DNA from: Cryptomeria japonica
Taxonomy: Eukaryota; Streptophyta; Pinopsida; Cupressales; Cupressaceae
NCBI RefSeq assembly: GCF_030272615.1
Contig: NC_081405.1
Span: 311,441,235 to 311,505,234 of the forward strand
Direction of reading: 5' to 3'
DNA: 64,000 nucleotides
Below the pieces are notes generated by a model, which did no database searches, was not told the origin of the DNA, and worked only from the letters and a program-made list of their open reading frames with translations. The position numbers were made by a program, and so were the translations under genes. This document shows positions 33,918-44,673 of this stretch, one piece after another. Within the stretch, counting starts at the first letter, position 1, and the number at the start of each line of letters is the position of its first letter.

Positions 33918-35439
33918 TGGTGCAGGGGCACCTCATAAACATTCCAATCATGGCTCTTATGATTAAGACTAGGATCATTTAAGTGTCTTAGTGTGTCTTG
34001 TGTTTATGAAAGTTTGTTTCATGTATTCAATAAACCCAACCATGTAAGCCCATGCCAACAATTAGGCAAATTGACAAGCCAATTAGGACAATGTGGTCAA
34101 TAGGGGTAGTAGATGGTTTACGTTTATGTTTGATATGTTTTTGAAATGTTTTAGGAGTGTTTGGTTGATCCAAGTGTGTGGATCCCAACCTTAGCAAGTG
34201 TGACAACATTTTGTGCAAAATTGCAAAATTGCAACTTTTGGAAAATGCAACTTTTGAGTGCAAAAGTGCAACTTTTTAAAATGTGATTGGGGAAGCCTTT
34301 CAATGGCTCCAACCTCCTCCAAATTCAGTTGGAAACCATTGGGGAGTTTTATAAACCTTGTGGAAATGATTCCCAAGGTTGCTATTGTTGTGGTTTGAAG
34401 TGATGAAGCAATAAATACTGAAATACTAAAGTTTTCCCAAAAATTCTGAGTTTGCAGAGATTGTATGTCCTTGACTGGTTTAAATCTGACAACACCATTC
34501 ATGGAGTAGATGGATAAATTAAATATCCTTTATTTGGTGGTGGTATGAGGATTTGATTGTTTTTGTGTAGTGAGAAACCATTATTTTTCAGACTGTAACC
34601 TAGGAAACTAGGCTTTGGCTAGGGTTTCGCCAAATAATGGCCATATCTTGCATCTCCTACCTCTATAAGTTCTTTCCTTTGGTGGAATGAAATATTGGTT
34701 CATGTACATTAATATTTTCATGGGTTTTTGCAGGGAATACTTGGTTTTGAGGTGCTTGAAGTGAATCTATGTAGGCATCTCCATGTGACTACCTTAAGAA
34801 AATTAAGACAGTCATCCTAAAATCTGATAGCAGTGGATTCCAAGAATTTAACCCTAGAATTAGAAGTTATTCACCATCCCCCACATTCTCATAAAGTTCA
34901 CTGTGCAATTGGGATACCAATAAGGGGGCTGCTTTGTAAATTAGGCCTAATCACCCTAATTAGGTCTTTAGGCTTCTAAGGGGATCACACCTTTAGGTTG
35001 CAGATCTTGCCAATCCATTTTTGGGATGAATGTAACTCCCAAAAGGGTATCTATAATGGTGAGTAATTTATTAGAGTGTGTGGAATATTTTGGAGGTAAA
35101 GGCAAAATACCGGTATAGGAGGGATACTAGCCTAAGGGGTAGGTTTCCAAAGGAGGTATAAGGAATTGATGCCAAAGTCCAAAACTAGTGCTGGGAATAG
35201 TTCCTAGATGTCATGTATTGGCCAAATTCAAAATCCCTAAGAGAAGGAGTCACCGGTAAGGCATGTTTGAGGAGTTGAAGCCTTTTGCTCATCTTGAGTA
35301 GGTGTTAGGTTTGAGTAGTGAAGAGTAGTTCTAAATCTTAAGATGTCGAGCCTTTTCTTGTAGGGTCATTTTTGACATTTGAAGGATAAGAACCTAACCT
35401 TTTGGACTTGTCCTTAGGTTTAAGGAGGCCTTTGTATCA
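33918..35439 (+). repeat. Element D 3' LTR (1522 bp)
   Basis: Starts TGGTGCAGGGGCAC, ends GGCCTTTGTATCA, followed by CAAAC, the right target copy. Upstream CAAGTGGGCTTGAGATC is the likely priming region. Confidence 0.9.
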
Positions 35440-36072
35440 CAAACTATCTTGCAACTTTGCTATATTGTGTACTTTTAATTGCTTAAATATGAAAAATAGA
35501 GTGCATTTAATTATTATTGAATATTTGTAAGAGAATGCTTCTAGAACTTTAAGTAATTATGAAAGAAAAATATTGATAGGAATAAGATGTATGTTTCCTT
35601 GATAAGGACCTTTTGCACACCAGAATTACTCACAAATACTAACAATAGATAAGTGCCTTATCTGCCAATTAATGTGTTACTTAGTGAACAAATATTTTAA
35701 TCAACTTTGGAGACAGTTTGAAAAACTCACAATATGTAAGACTATCACTGCAATGGTTTTATTATTTGTTGTAAGAAAAACAAAAACAATTATGTTTCCT
35801 ATACAAAAACATGTGATGGCACATACAAGAAATCTAAATTAGATTTACCCAAAGGACTTGATTCATCAACACAATGTAACACAAAATGATATGAAGATAA
35901 AACAATGAATCTTATATATTAATTTTGGAATAAAAAGATTTACAAAAGTTGCAAACTCACAGTCACTTCATGATGTTCTTGCTTGCACATAATATAACTT
36001 TTCATTAATATAGACTTGCCTTAACACAATACTAGCAATCCCAACAGACAATGTGAAAAAAAGTCTTCTCCC
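35440..36072 (-). repeat. Element E 5' LTR, outer part, with adjoining polypurine tract
   Basis: 35445-36046 continues the LTR broken at 29133 and ends CCCAACA. 36047-36072 repeats the polypurine region found at 24893-24918, so an internal 3' end of the same family lies outside this LTR. The LTR is therefore both a 5' LTR (for E) and a 3' LTR (for the UORF1 unit). Confidence 0.87.
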
Positions 36073-36238
36073 TCTCTACATACAAAATGACTCCTTATAC
36101 ATATATGAGTCAAAAGACACAAATGAAAGGACACACCCTTTCATCAGTATAAACTAAAAAATGTCAAAAACCTAACTAATAACTCCCTAACTATTATGCC
36201 AACCAGAAATATTACAAAACATATTATAATGACACAAA

Positions 36239-39160
36239 TTAACTTGTTCCATCTAGCCTCTGAACGCACTTGTGAATATGTCGAATATATCCTTCATCTT
36301 TGTATGTGCAAGAATTAAAGATGATATCTTTGACTGCCACTTCCGATGTGACAAAATTCTCCAGTTGTTCCCCTTTTTCAGTCATGTCCAAGGTATCCAC
36401 ATGGGCGATGTTAAGGGCTACACTGAGTAGTGATTTGCAACTAGAAATCCATTGGCCTTTATCCTTTATCATCCCCATATCATCCACAACACTTGGGAAT
36501 CCATGTTGGATAATCCCCTAACACTCCTCATATTCAGTTTTTAATTCAGTTGTAAATTTCTCATGAGCATTAATTAATTTCTTGACCTTGCTGATAATTT
36601 TGTCACTCTATGTTTTATCTTGCAATAACAAATTTAATCTATCATAAATTCTTTGGTGTGATACAATATTATCCATATTTTTTTGATAAATAGTCCATAA
36701 TCCCTCTAATGCATTCTGCAAATTCTCATATCTTTTAGTGATTAACACACACATTGCATCTGCTCTCATAGTTCACATATTTTTCTTTAACTTATTGTAC
36801 TCCTGTAACAATCCATCATACCTCTTTTTTATCTGTGAACTATCTGTAATCTATGGCACTAGATGACCACCTCTCTTCAATAATTCTTCATACAAAGCTT
36901 TGTATTTTTCCTTTTTTGCAATTTCCATTTTCATTTGAGCTTTGTTCAACTTTGAAAGATCTAACCCCATCTCTACTATGACCATGAGATCTATTTCTTC
37001 AACTTTTAGTTTCATCATATGGCCAAAGGCCTTGTCAACATCTATAATCTTTGGCCTCTTATTCGGTGGATAGAGGGCACATAAAAGAATATCCTTATCA
37101 TCTGGATCATATCTTGATCTAATAAAAATATCATTAACACCCTGAATGTGTAACTTAAAATCTTTCTTATCTGAATGCAACAAGCTATCAAAAATAAAAG
37201 ATGCACTGAGGTCCCAGCCTGGGAAAAGAATGATTCTTGCCTCTACAAGAAGTCGTCTTCCCCTTTTAGGGGTCATGTTCTCTAACTCAGAATTAATTTT
37301 TGCCTCATTCTCTGGTGTCACATTTGGCATTGCATCTCTTAATTTCTTTCCTTTAAAATGATACAAAAAGGACTTAAACTCCTTTGACTTAACAAATTCA
37401 TTATCTGATACAAAAGATGTATGCTCTTCTAGTGTAGCATCCAAATCTACATTTAATGTTGGTACAATTTTTTCTTGAGCATCTAGTTCATCTTCATTTT
37501 CTGGTTCTTGAAGCTTAGAAACTATTTCATTCTCTCTAGAATCACTTTCCACATCATGTTCTTCTTCTCCTTCCAGATCTCGAAGTCTTCACTTCCTTTC
37601 TTCCAATCTTCTTTCCAAGTCATCAACAATATTTGCAAGTTCTTCTAACTCTTTGTTCTTGCACAGATCCTCATAGTCATCATACTCATGGAGATAATCT
37701 CCCAAGTTTTGTCCTTTTTTGCACATGTGGATGTAACCTTCTGGGTTGTAGTTCTTCCTTGGCGTGTGTATATGCAAATTGAATTCATCCACGAGCTTCT
37801 TATTTATGGCTTCGTAAGCTCTGGTAAAGTCTATTCTTAAATCTCCAAAATGAAGAGTCCTAGGTAAGAAGGCTTGCTTGTGGGAACCCCCAAAGTGTTG
37901 TGCATTAGAGACACTCAATTGTCTCACAATCTCCAAGTAAGCAATTCAGTCTGGCACAGGCTTTGGTAGCACATAGGGAGCACCTTCAAATCCAAAAACC
38001 CTAACAAATGTGAAATCTCTGCAAGTATACCAATCTCCCCAATTTTGGTTGACTCTGGTATCCTTGTATTAATGTGGCCTAAGAAATATTTTAATAACTT
38101 CTAAGAATGACCCTTCACATGACACATTATAAACCCTGAACAGTGGTTTAACAAAAAATTCCTCAAATCTCACATAGTGAGATTTATCATACCTCGAATC
38201 CCACAATGACACCCACAACTATACAAGTTGATCCTGTCCATCCTTGCCTTGAGGATTTACCCTTAAGCCATGTGGCCATAGTCCTTTCAATATTCCATAG
38301 AACAACACAATATGCATCAATAGTAAATAATGCTTGAATGACAAGTGTCAGGGTTATTCTGAAGATTCAAAAAACCCTCATATAGTTTGTTGACCAGATA
38401 GGTTGCATAATGAAACTATCTTGGTTCATTCCTTTGAATGTATGCTACAAGAACCAATGGCCCCATCCATGCTACATCTAGAGCTTCCATTCCTCCTACC
38501 TATCCACAAGCCATATATGTGTATTGTAAATACTGTTTGAAAATATTTACATCGTAGGGTAGACCATCTTCATCAGTTAGCTTCCCTTTCTCCACCCTAT
38601 GGATGGCTAAGTTCCATCCTTGATAGGTCATGTCCATGGTTTTGTATTCTTCTTCCAATTCCTCAAAGGATAGAGGTACATCTGCTTCATAACTTAGATA
38701 AAACACTACGTAGATTGTGGCCGTATTGAAGCGAATAAATGCATCACCACTGGGAATTTGGATGCATCTCTTCGTAGCATTGTAGTTCTTAACCAAGGTT
38801 TTCAACAATTCACACAAATACACTTGGAACTACAAGCTTACCCAGACTGGTAATCCATGGCTTAGATATCGGTATCGACTTCTATCTTCGTGAGTAATGA
38901 TAGAGGAACAATTCATACCCACTAACCCTAGTCCAAACATCACCAATTTCTTTATAATCATCCTCTAGTTGATCACGGATAGGAAAATTAACCTTAGACC
39001 TTTGGGACTTGGCTCCTAGTGAGTTCATCTGGTCGATCATGTCCCAATTCAACTTCTTCTTTTGTATGCTTTCTCCACCTTTAGATTTCTTTGAGGCACT
39101 ATCAGAGACTTCAATGACCTTACTCTTTCCTTTAGAACCCTCCATAATTGAATCTTTCAA
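36239..39160 (-). pseudogene. UORF1: large unknown retrotransposon-associated ORF
   Basis: About 970 codons with several stops and two or more frameshifts; 37936 to 36239 is one frame. In order: basic Ser/Lys-rich start (MEGSKGKSKVIEVSDSASKK); a helical region with YLCELLKTLVKNYN and PLSFEELEEEYKTMDM; TFVRVFGFEGAPYVLPKPVPD, then YLEIVRQLSVSN and NYNPEGYIHMCKK; an acidic stretch with ELEELANIVDDLERRLEE; a module with ARIILFPGWDLSASFIF; and helical C-terminal DNA coding to QRLDGTS. I recognise no known domain. It is homologous to UORF2 at 44355-52412, and like it lies just upstream of a gypsy LTR in the same orientation. Confidence 0.7.
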
Positions 39161-40621
39161 GCCCTCTGAAATTTAATTCTCTATGATTCAATTGCACTTC
39201 AATCTTTCTGTTCACTTCAATTTGTTATGCAAATTCCTTATAAAACTCCCATATATAGATTTGACACATTCGAATCATTTACTCAATTGAAATCCTTCTA
39301 TGATTTACCTCGTATGAACACAGACCTACCCATTGTCTACATTTAATAATCGTGGGCCGATCTTGTTTAGAATCATATTTTACAATGCCTAATCGGCATA
39401 ACTCCTCCCAATGACTCAATCATTTGGTGGTACCCATATTGTACGCTTTTCCAAGTTTTACACACAATGATGATGTGGCTTTCTATCTTTCTGATTGGCA
39501 TAGGTTTCCTTGATCAATCCATTGGGCTTTGGCGTAGCCATTTTTCTTTCATTCTGCTGAACCTGACCTATCCCGATGAATCCTCCTTCTTGTTCATCTT
39601 GTTGCAAAGCTTATCAGGTGTCGGGACAACCTATCTTATGTTTCTCCGATGATCCAATGAGATCGGGCTCCAACTTGTCTATCTTTATGTTATTTTGGCC
39701 TATCGGCCTATGTTCCCCCGATGAGGTCTCCTTTTTAGCAGCTACCTCAACTTCCTCATCGGGTATCGGCATAGCAGAAAATGTCTTTTTCTAACTAGCC
39801 AATGCTATCCCAATGATTTCACCTTGTTACTTCCCTAGTCCCTTCTTTTGATGTAGGCTATACTGATGGAACCTCATTTCCATCTGCCATGATATCCATT
39901 CTATCAAGTATTGGGGTAGCTATTTTTTACACTTTCTGATATCCCAATTACTTGAAAGTATCCACTCCACATTCTCCTTCATCAGTGTAAGTTATACCGA
40001 TAACCTCATCGGCTATCGGCATAACACTTCTCTCATGCCTTTGATAGTGAATGCTATTTCGATTAACCCTTCTTTGTGATTGGGCCTCGGTGAAAGTCAT
40101 CTCCTTAGATTAGCGCACTAAGTCACCTTCCATTATGAACTTCTTTTTAGCTCTCCTTCGGAGTTGTCGATCTAGGTTACACCGATAGATCCTTCCATTG
40201 TTTTGACTAGGTGGTCTTGTCGAGGTAACTTATGTCGATAACTCAAATTTAAAAATCATGCAAATTAAACTCCTCTTCATGAATGCTGATGCTTCCAATC
40301 TTCCATGGAGACTTCATATATGCTAATAAAATGTCAGAATCCATCACATAGGCCCAATCCCTGTCATGTGCAAAAATGATCTTATAAGGATCCCAATAAT
40401 GTCTTAATGAAAACTCTTCATGTAGTCCCCACTCAATGCCAACCCTTAACATGCCCAAGTGATACTTGTCCATTCAGAAAACATGTTACAGTTGGATTTT
40501 TCTGATGTTGCAACATATCTCCTACACATACAACCCAACAGTAAATGCTCTTATGATAGAAATATACATAGAATGCATCATTAAATAGCATAAGAATATT
40601 TTACAAAAATATGTGCTAATA
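39161..40621 (-). other. Leader of the UORF1 unit, rich in CCGAT/ATCGG motifs
   Basis: No recognised coding domain, though 40249-40473 (minus) is an open 74-codon stretch with Trp-rich content (HYWDPYKIIFAHDRDWAYVM). From 39390 to 40230 the pentamer ATCGG or its complement occurs more than a dozen times, often as TATCGGCATA or CCGATGAGG. The right end is followed by GGTTG, the target copy in element C. No primer site or LTR homologous to 24066-24892 was found here. Confidence 0.55.
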
Positions 40622-41253
40622 GGTTGATTATTGTATTATGTGATGTAATTATGTAATTAGGTCTTATGTGTTGAGCTCACCTTATTGTCAAGGTTGATAA
40701 TTTGTATAAATAGGTGTCATATTCATTTAATTTTGATATGGGTGAGTGTCTGCATTATTAGAGAGAGTTGTATGTGTGAACAAGAAAATTGATCGTTTGG
40801 TGAAGTGTTGAGAAGAGATTGAAGTGTTGTAGGGCAGACAAATGAGCTTAATCGTAATTGTTATCAAGCATTACGAGATGCTATTCTTTTAGTTCATGTA
40901 ATCTAGATTGTTGTCTGATCTTTGTAAGGCAGTGAGCCTTCCCTGGGTTGTAGCCCTTTGTTGTTTTGAGCAGCGAGCTCTAGGCAGTGTGCCTAAATGA
41001 ATGTGCATCCCCCATTGCAATATTTTCACATACTATTGCAGAGTATCATCTTTATGTGGGTAGGTTTTCATTGTGGTTTTTCCCTTAACCGGGTTTTCCA
41101 TGTCAAAATCTCAGTGTTATGTGTTTTTTTGTTATTGTGTTTATCTTTGTTGTTGCTGCAGTTGATCAAATTTGATGATGTGCTTAAGTTGTTTAATCCG
41201 ATAAAAACTAATTCACCCTCCCTCTTAGTTTTCCTTCATTGTTGTTGCCAACA
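40622..41253 (+). repeat. Element C 5' LTR, second part
   Basis: Begins with GGTTG and aligns with the promoter and R-U5 portion of element B's LTR (AATTAGGTCTTAT, TCAAGGTTGAT, TATAAATAG, ACCGGGTTTTCCATG). Ends TTGTTGCCAACA. Confidence 0.88.
40705..40713 (+). promoter_or_regulatory. TATA box of element C LTR
   Basis: TATAAATAG at the position equivalent to the element B box. The insertion at 24066 separates it from the upstream LTR half. Confidence 0.8.
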
Positions 41254-41255
41254 AT

Positions 41256-41267
41256 TGGTATCAGAGA
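41256..41267 (+). other. Primer-binding site of element C, tRNA-iMet
   Basis: TTGGTATCAGAG directly after the LTR end, a perfect match to the common copia primer site. Confidence 0.9.
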
Positions 41268-41309
41268 TAGATCCTTTGGAAGAAGCTTGACCACTTGAGG
41301 AGATCCAGG

Positions 41310-42445
41310 ATGGAAACTTATGTGTTCAAGAAAGAGAGTGTGAGATTTGATGGAAGTAACTACACTGTATGGAAGGACCAGATGGAAGTTCATTTGAAAT
41401 GTCTTAGAGAATATTATTGGAAGATTACAAAGAATACCTACAATATTCCTTAGAATGGACCCATTACTGCAAATGAGATCAAGGATGCTGGACATAAAAT
41501 TAGAGCTAAAGAAGAATTGTTGAGTGCCCAGACAGATTCAGAGATGACAAATGTGATGGGTTTGTAGACTGCACATGAGATTTGGGAGAAGTTAGAAACT
41601 TTGTATGAAGGAGATAAACATGTCAAAGTTGCTAAATTGTAGAGCTTGAAAGGAAAGTATCAGATGTTGAAGATGGGAGAAGATGAGAAAATTTCATCCT
41701 TTATGGCTAAGGTGAATGAACTTGTCTCGAGCATTAGATGTGTCTGTGGAACTCTTCAAGAAGATGAGATTGTTGCTAAAGTGTTGAGATCATTGGCTTC
41801 TGCTTACAAACATAAAGTAGCTGCTATTGATGAAATCTAGACTATGACCAATGTGACAAGAGACATGCTGGTTGGTAAGCTTGCTGAGTTGAGTGAATTT
41901 GGAGAATCACATGGAAAATTTGAGACTGCATTCAAAGCCTCTGTATCTGGGAAGAAGAAGTATAATCCAAGAGAGAGTTCATCTAGGATGACTAGATATG
42001 AAAGAGAAATGAGAGGGATGGAAGAGTAAGAGAGAGAGTTGGAAGAACTTGAAGTACTATTTGCTTGGGGATTGCCTAAGGGAGATGGTAAGTATGATGG
42101 AAAGTTACCTTTGAAATGTTTTTCCTATAACAAGATAGGACATTTTTCTTCTAGGTTTTTGTGAGAGAATGTCAAAATATGATAGACATGATAAATATGA
42201 TAAGAATGATAGATTTGATAAGCATGATAAGCATGACAAGTATGATAAGCCCTATAAGCCTAATCAAAAGTATAAATATAAGAAGAAATGTTATTATGCT
42301 ATTGATGAAGGTGTGGCAGATGAAGAGTCAAAGACTGAGAATTCCAAAGATGAATTTGTATTCATTGCTATCAAAGAAGATAAATCAGTACCTGTTGATT
42401 CTATAAGCTGCGTTGTTGAGGAGAAAAATTTGGGTGCTTAGATTT
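41310..42445 (+). pseudogene. Element C copia gag
   Basis: The ATG at 41310 opens a single frame to 42162, with stops only at 41451, 41565, 41640, 41838 (TAG), 42027 (TAA) and 42162 (TGA). Segments: METYVFKKESVRFDGSNYTV, WKDQMEVHLKCLREYYWKIT, EMTNVMGL, LKGKYQMLKMGEDEKISSFM, EDEIVAKVLRSLASAYKHKV, then the knuckle LPLKCFSYNKIGHFSSRF with second Cys now Tyr and last Cys lost. A +1 shift then leads into an Asp/Lys/His-rich tract (YDRHDKYDKNDRFDKHDKHD) to 42270 and on to 42440. The four TAG stops sit where related copies have Gln. Confidence 0.9.
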
Positions 42446-42865
42446 AAGAGAAAGATGAATGGGAGATTGACAACAGTTGTTCACATCATATGATAAGAGA
42501 TAAAAGAAAATTTGTGAATATAGAGAAGTATGATGCTAGTATTGTAAGATTTTGAGATGACAAAGCTTGTATAATCCATGGTAGGGTTCTATCTCTTTTG
42601 ATGGTAAGCATAATACTGATGCTATCTTATATGTTGAATGTTTGAAGCATAATATTTTGAGTGTTGGATAGATGGTTGATTAGGGATATGATTTTCAATT
42701 CAAGAATGGGAGATCTAAGATTCTAAATGCCTCTAGTATAGAGATTTCATTAGGGACTAAGACTAAAGGTAATATCTTTCATCTGAATGTTGGTGAGAAA
42801 AGTTGCTTGATCACTCAGATTGATGAACTTTGGTTATGGAATAGAAGAATGTGTCATGTTAATTT
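42446..42865 (+). pseudogene. Element C protease and start of integrase
   Basis: Reads EWEIDNSCSHHMIRD (expected W.IDSG.SHHM), KFVNIEKYDASIVRF, then a decayed region and LWNRRMCHVN, the first half of the copia integrase zinc site. It stops at 42865 within the HVNF motif, where a CACTA terminus begins. Confidence 0.82.
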
Positions 42866-43085
42866 CACTAGTAGAAAAATGACAAATAAATGACCAGGTG
42901 ACTAAAAGTTTTAGTCACGATAAGTAAAAATGACCAAATTCTAGTCATTTTTTGCAACACAACTATAAATGACTAATTTGGTCATCGGGTAAGAAAACAC
43001 AACTAAATAATTAGTCACACAAATAAAAATGACTAAATAAATGACTAATTTGATCATTGGATAAAATACACAGCTAAAGATCAGA
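42866..43085 (+). mobile_element. CACTA-type DNA transposon terminus with subterminal repeats
   Basis: Begins CACTAGTAGAAAAATGAC, a typical En/Spm-superfamily terminal sequence. It is followed by many copies in both orientations of TGACTAA(A/T) or TTAGTCA, GACCA/TGGTC and AATGACTA within 200 bases. The perfect palindrome GTGACTAAAAG/TTTTAGTCAC is at 42898-42918. It interrupts the copia C integrase right after AATTT; TTT at 42863-42865 may be one copy of the 3-bp target duplication. The opposite end (CTACTAGTG) was not found. Confidence 0.75.
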
Positions 43086-44354
43086 TTTATGCTTGAAAAA
43101 TAGTTATATATATATAAACATGCAAATTTAAATAAATTGCAAGATGTAGAAATGACAGGAAGTGAATTTTTGATATATCTTTGTTAATTTTTCATCCATT
43201 AATTATTTTATAGGGTAGAGTGATTATGGAGGGCTCCTGGGAGGTCACAAGTTTGATAGATGAATTCATCGCTAATAACTAATAACAAGCTAGTTATAGT
43301 CCTTTCCAAGCAACACCAAAAATGGTTGTAGTCCTTTCCCTTCCCTAGGTGCTAGTAGCACAAGTTTTAGTTTAGTTTTAGGTTTTTGTTTCTATTTAAT
43401 TACTTCCAATAGCTAAGTCAAATTAAAAATGTGAGATTTTCCAATCTTCTATATTGACTCCTATGCCCAATGGATAAGCTAGGTGTTACCTCATTATTTA
43501 TTTTGAACCAAATAATGTGCATTTAATCTTGTTTCCCTCTTTCAGTTTATTCCGTCTTTAATCATGCACCTTATGTTCCTTCTATTTTGCATTTTCTGTC
43601 CTATTAAACCTATTGGTTGAACCTGCGAGTTGGTTCGAGGTTCACGGTTCAACTAGTCCTCTTGCGCGAGTTGCAGATTCATAATGTTATTTAATGAGCA
43701 AGTGTGAATGTGTTAAGTCAGTCTTGAACTTGAACTTTGAACCATTTGCAAATCGGTTAAAGGTTAAAGGTTCAAGGTCTTCCTTTACGTTTGTTAAGGG
43801 TCTTTCCTTGTTCCAGGTGTTATGTTGAGCCGCAAGTTGAGAGTTCTTTTGTTTTTCCTCGAATTGAACTTGAACCATTGAACTCCTTGCGAGTTGGTTC
43901 AAAGTTCAAAAGTTCATTCCAAGTTTGGTCCGGAGGACATTAATAACACTAAAGGTGGCACGACAAAAGGAATATTCTTGGCATCTTATAATTTAAAATT
44001 CTAAATTTGAAAAGAAATCATTAAAATATAAACCATTTGTACAGAGTTGATGTGTAATTAAGAAAGTTGTCAGGTTCCTATCAAATCATTGGTTATCTCA
44101 CATGTTTGAATGGATCATTAAGATGCATGTGTAGATGATACTCAACTATTTTCCATTTCTTTACATGTGAATTCTTAAAATTGTTAAAGTAGTAGCTGCT
44201 ATTGTTGAAGGAGCCAAAGACACCAAAGGTAATTTCAGCTCCATTCTTCCGAGGGTTTCACAGATTCCATGGTGGTAATAGGTGAGTTTTGATAGTTTCC
44301 CTCCACTATGTTATTAGCTCAGAAGGTCAGTCAGTGTAGGAAAAATCTTTTGTT
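43086..44354. other. Non-coding DNA, perhaps body of the CACTA element or flank
   Basis: No transposase motif is visible. 43600-43925 contains a cluster of GGTTCAA / TTGAACC-type words in both orientations (for example GGTTCACGGTTCAAC, TTGAACTTTGAACC, GGTTCAAAGTTCAAAAG). The rest shows nothing I can identify. Confidence 0.5.
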
Positions 44355-44673
44355 TTGGAATATAATTCTATCATGTTTAGGAATTGTTTGATAAATGTAA
44401 AAGTGACCACAATGAGGCCGACTCTTCCAAAACATGGTCGAACATCATGCTTGGTTTGTATACTCCTAGAGTTGAGTGACACCTCTTTCGCCCAAGTTGA
44501 CTTGGGGGATTTCTTAGAGAGAGATAAAAACCCTGGGGCATTTTCAATGATGGAGAGGATAGTTAGAAGTGGCCTGATTGAAGCTGCTCCTTGTCCAGAT
44601 TTAGTAATAGAAGGTATGAATAGGTATGATGCTGATAACAGGTGCATTAGAACCAACAATGATGAGCTTTTAA
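44355..44673 (+). pseudogene. UORF2, N-terminal part
   Basis: Readable as VLLELSDTSFAQVDLGDFLE-like text from about 44390, then AFSMMERIVRSGLIEAAPCP and DNRCIRTNNDELLM. It is cut at 44673 by element H. Joining to 49446 restores the frame (GAT GAG CTT TTA ATG GAG ATT), so this is the upstream exon-like part of the frame at 49446-52412. No known domain. The N-terminal end is not resolved. Confidence 0.68.

Larger units (their letters stand above)
29134..35439 (+). mobile_element. Element D: chromodomain Ty3/gypsy, internally deleted
   Basis: Two full LTRs (29134-30637 and 33918-35439), iMet-like primer site, gag, PR, an in-frame RT-integrase fusion, integrase C-terminus and chromodomain. It is inserted in the E LTR, with CAAAA on the left and CAAAC on the right (four of five). 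RT core, RNase H and the start of integrase are missing, so it cannot have copied itself. It could have moved with helper proteins, or the deletion came later. Confidence 0.9.
24066..40621 (-). mobile_element. Composite gypsy insertion: element E plus an upstream unit carrying UORF1
   Basis: Minus order: UORF1 unit (36073-40621), polypurine tract, LTR (28910-36046, split by element D), primer site, gag, PR, aRNase H, polypurine tract, LTR (24066-24892). GGTTG flanks the whole block. The left end is TGTTAGC; the right end read on the minus strand is TATTAGC. The middle LTR thus serves two internal regions. The far right lacks a copy of this LTR, so how the block was inserted as a unit is unclear. 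Confidence 0.75.
23368..42865 (+). mobile_element. Element C: Ty1/copia retrotransposon, split by a 16.5 kb insertion
   Basis: The LTR starts at 23368 (TGTTGGATATTGG) and reads to 24065. It resumes at 40622 and ends at 41253 before a perfect iMet primer site, gag, PR and the first integrase residues, which stop at 42865 against a CACTA-type end. GGTTG stands at 24061-24065 and again at 40622-40626, and the LTR text joins without gap or overlap when compared with element B's LTR. It lies in opposite orientation to A, into whose integrase it inserted (left flank AACCC). Confidence 0.87.

Noticed and set aside
40249-40473. A 74-codon minus frame with Trp-rich content as a separate gene
   Set aside because: No homologue recognised, no start context, and it lies in the leader of the UORF1 unit; mentioned there only.
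39795-40621. Expected third copy of the element E LTR at the right end of the composite insertion
   Set aside because: Bases there do not align with 24066-24892 apart from the last seven; recorded as absent rather than assumed.
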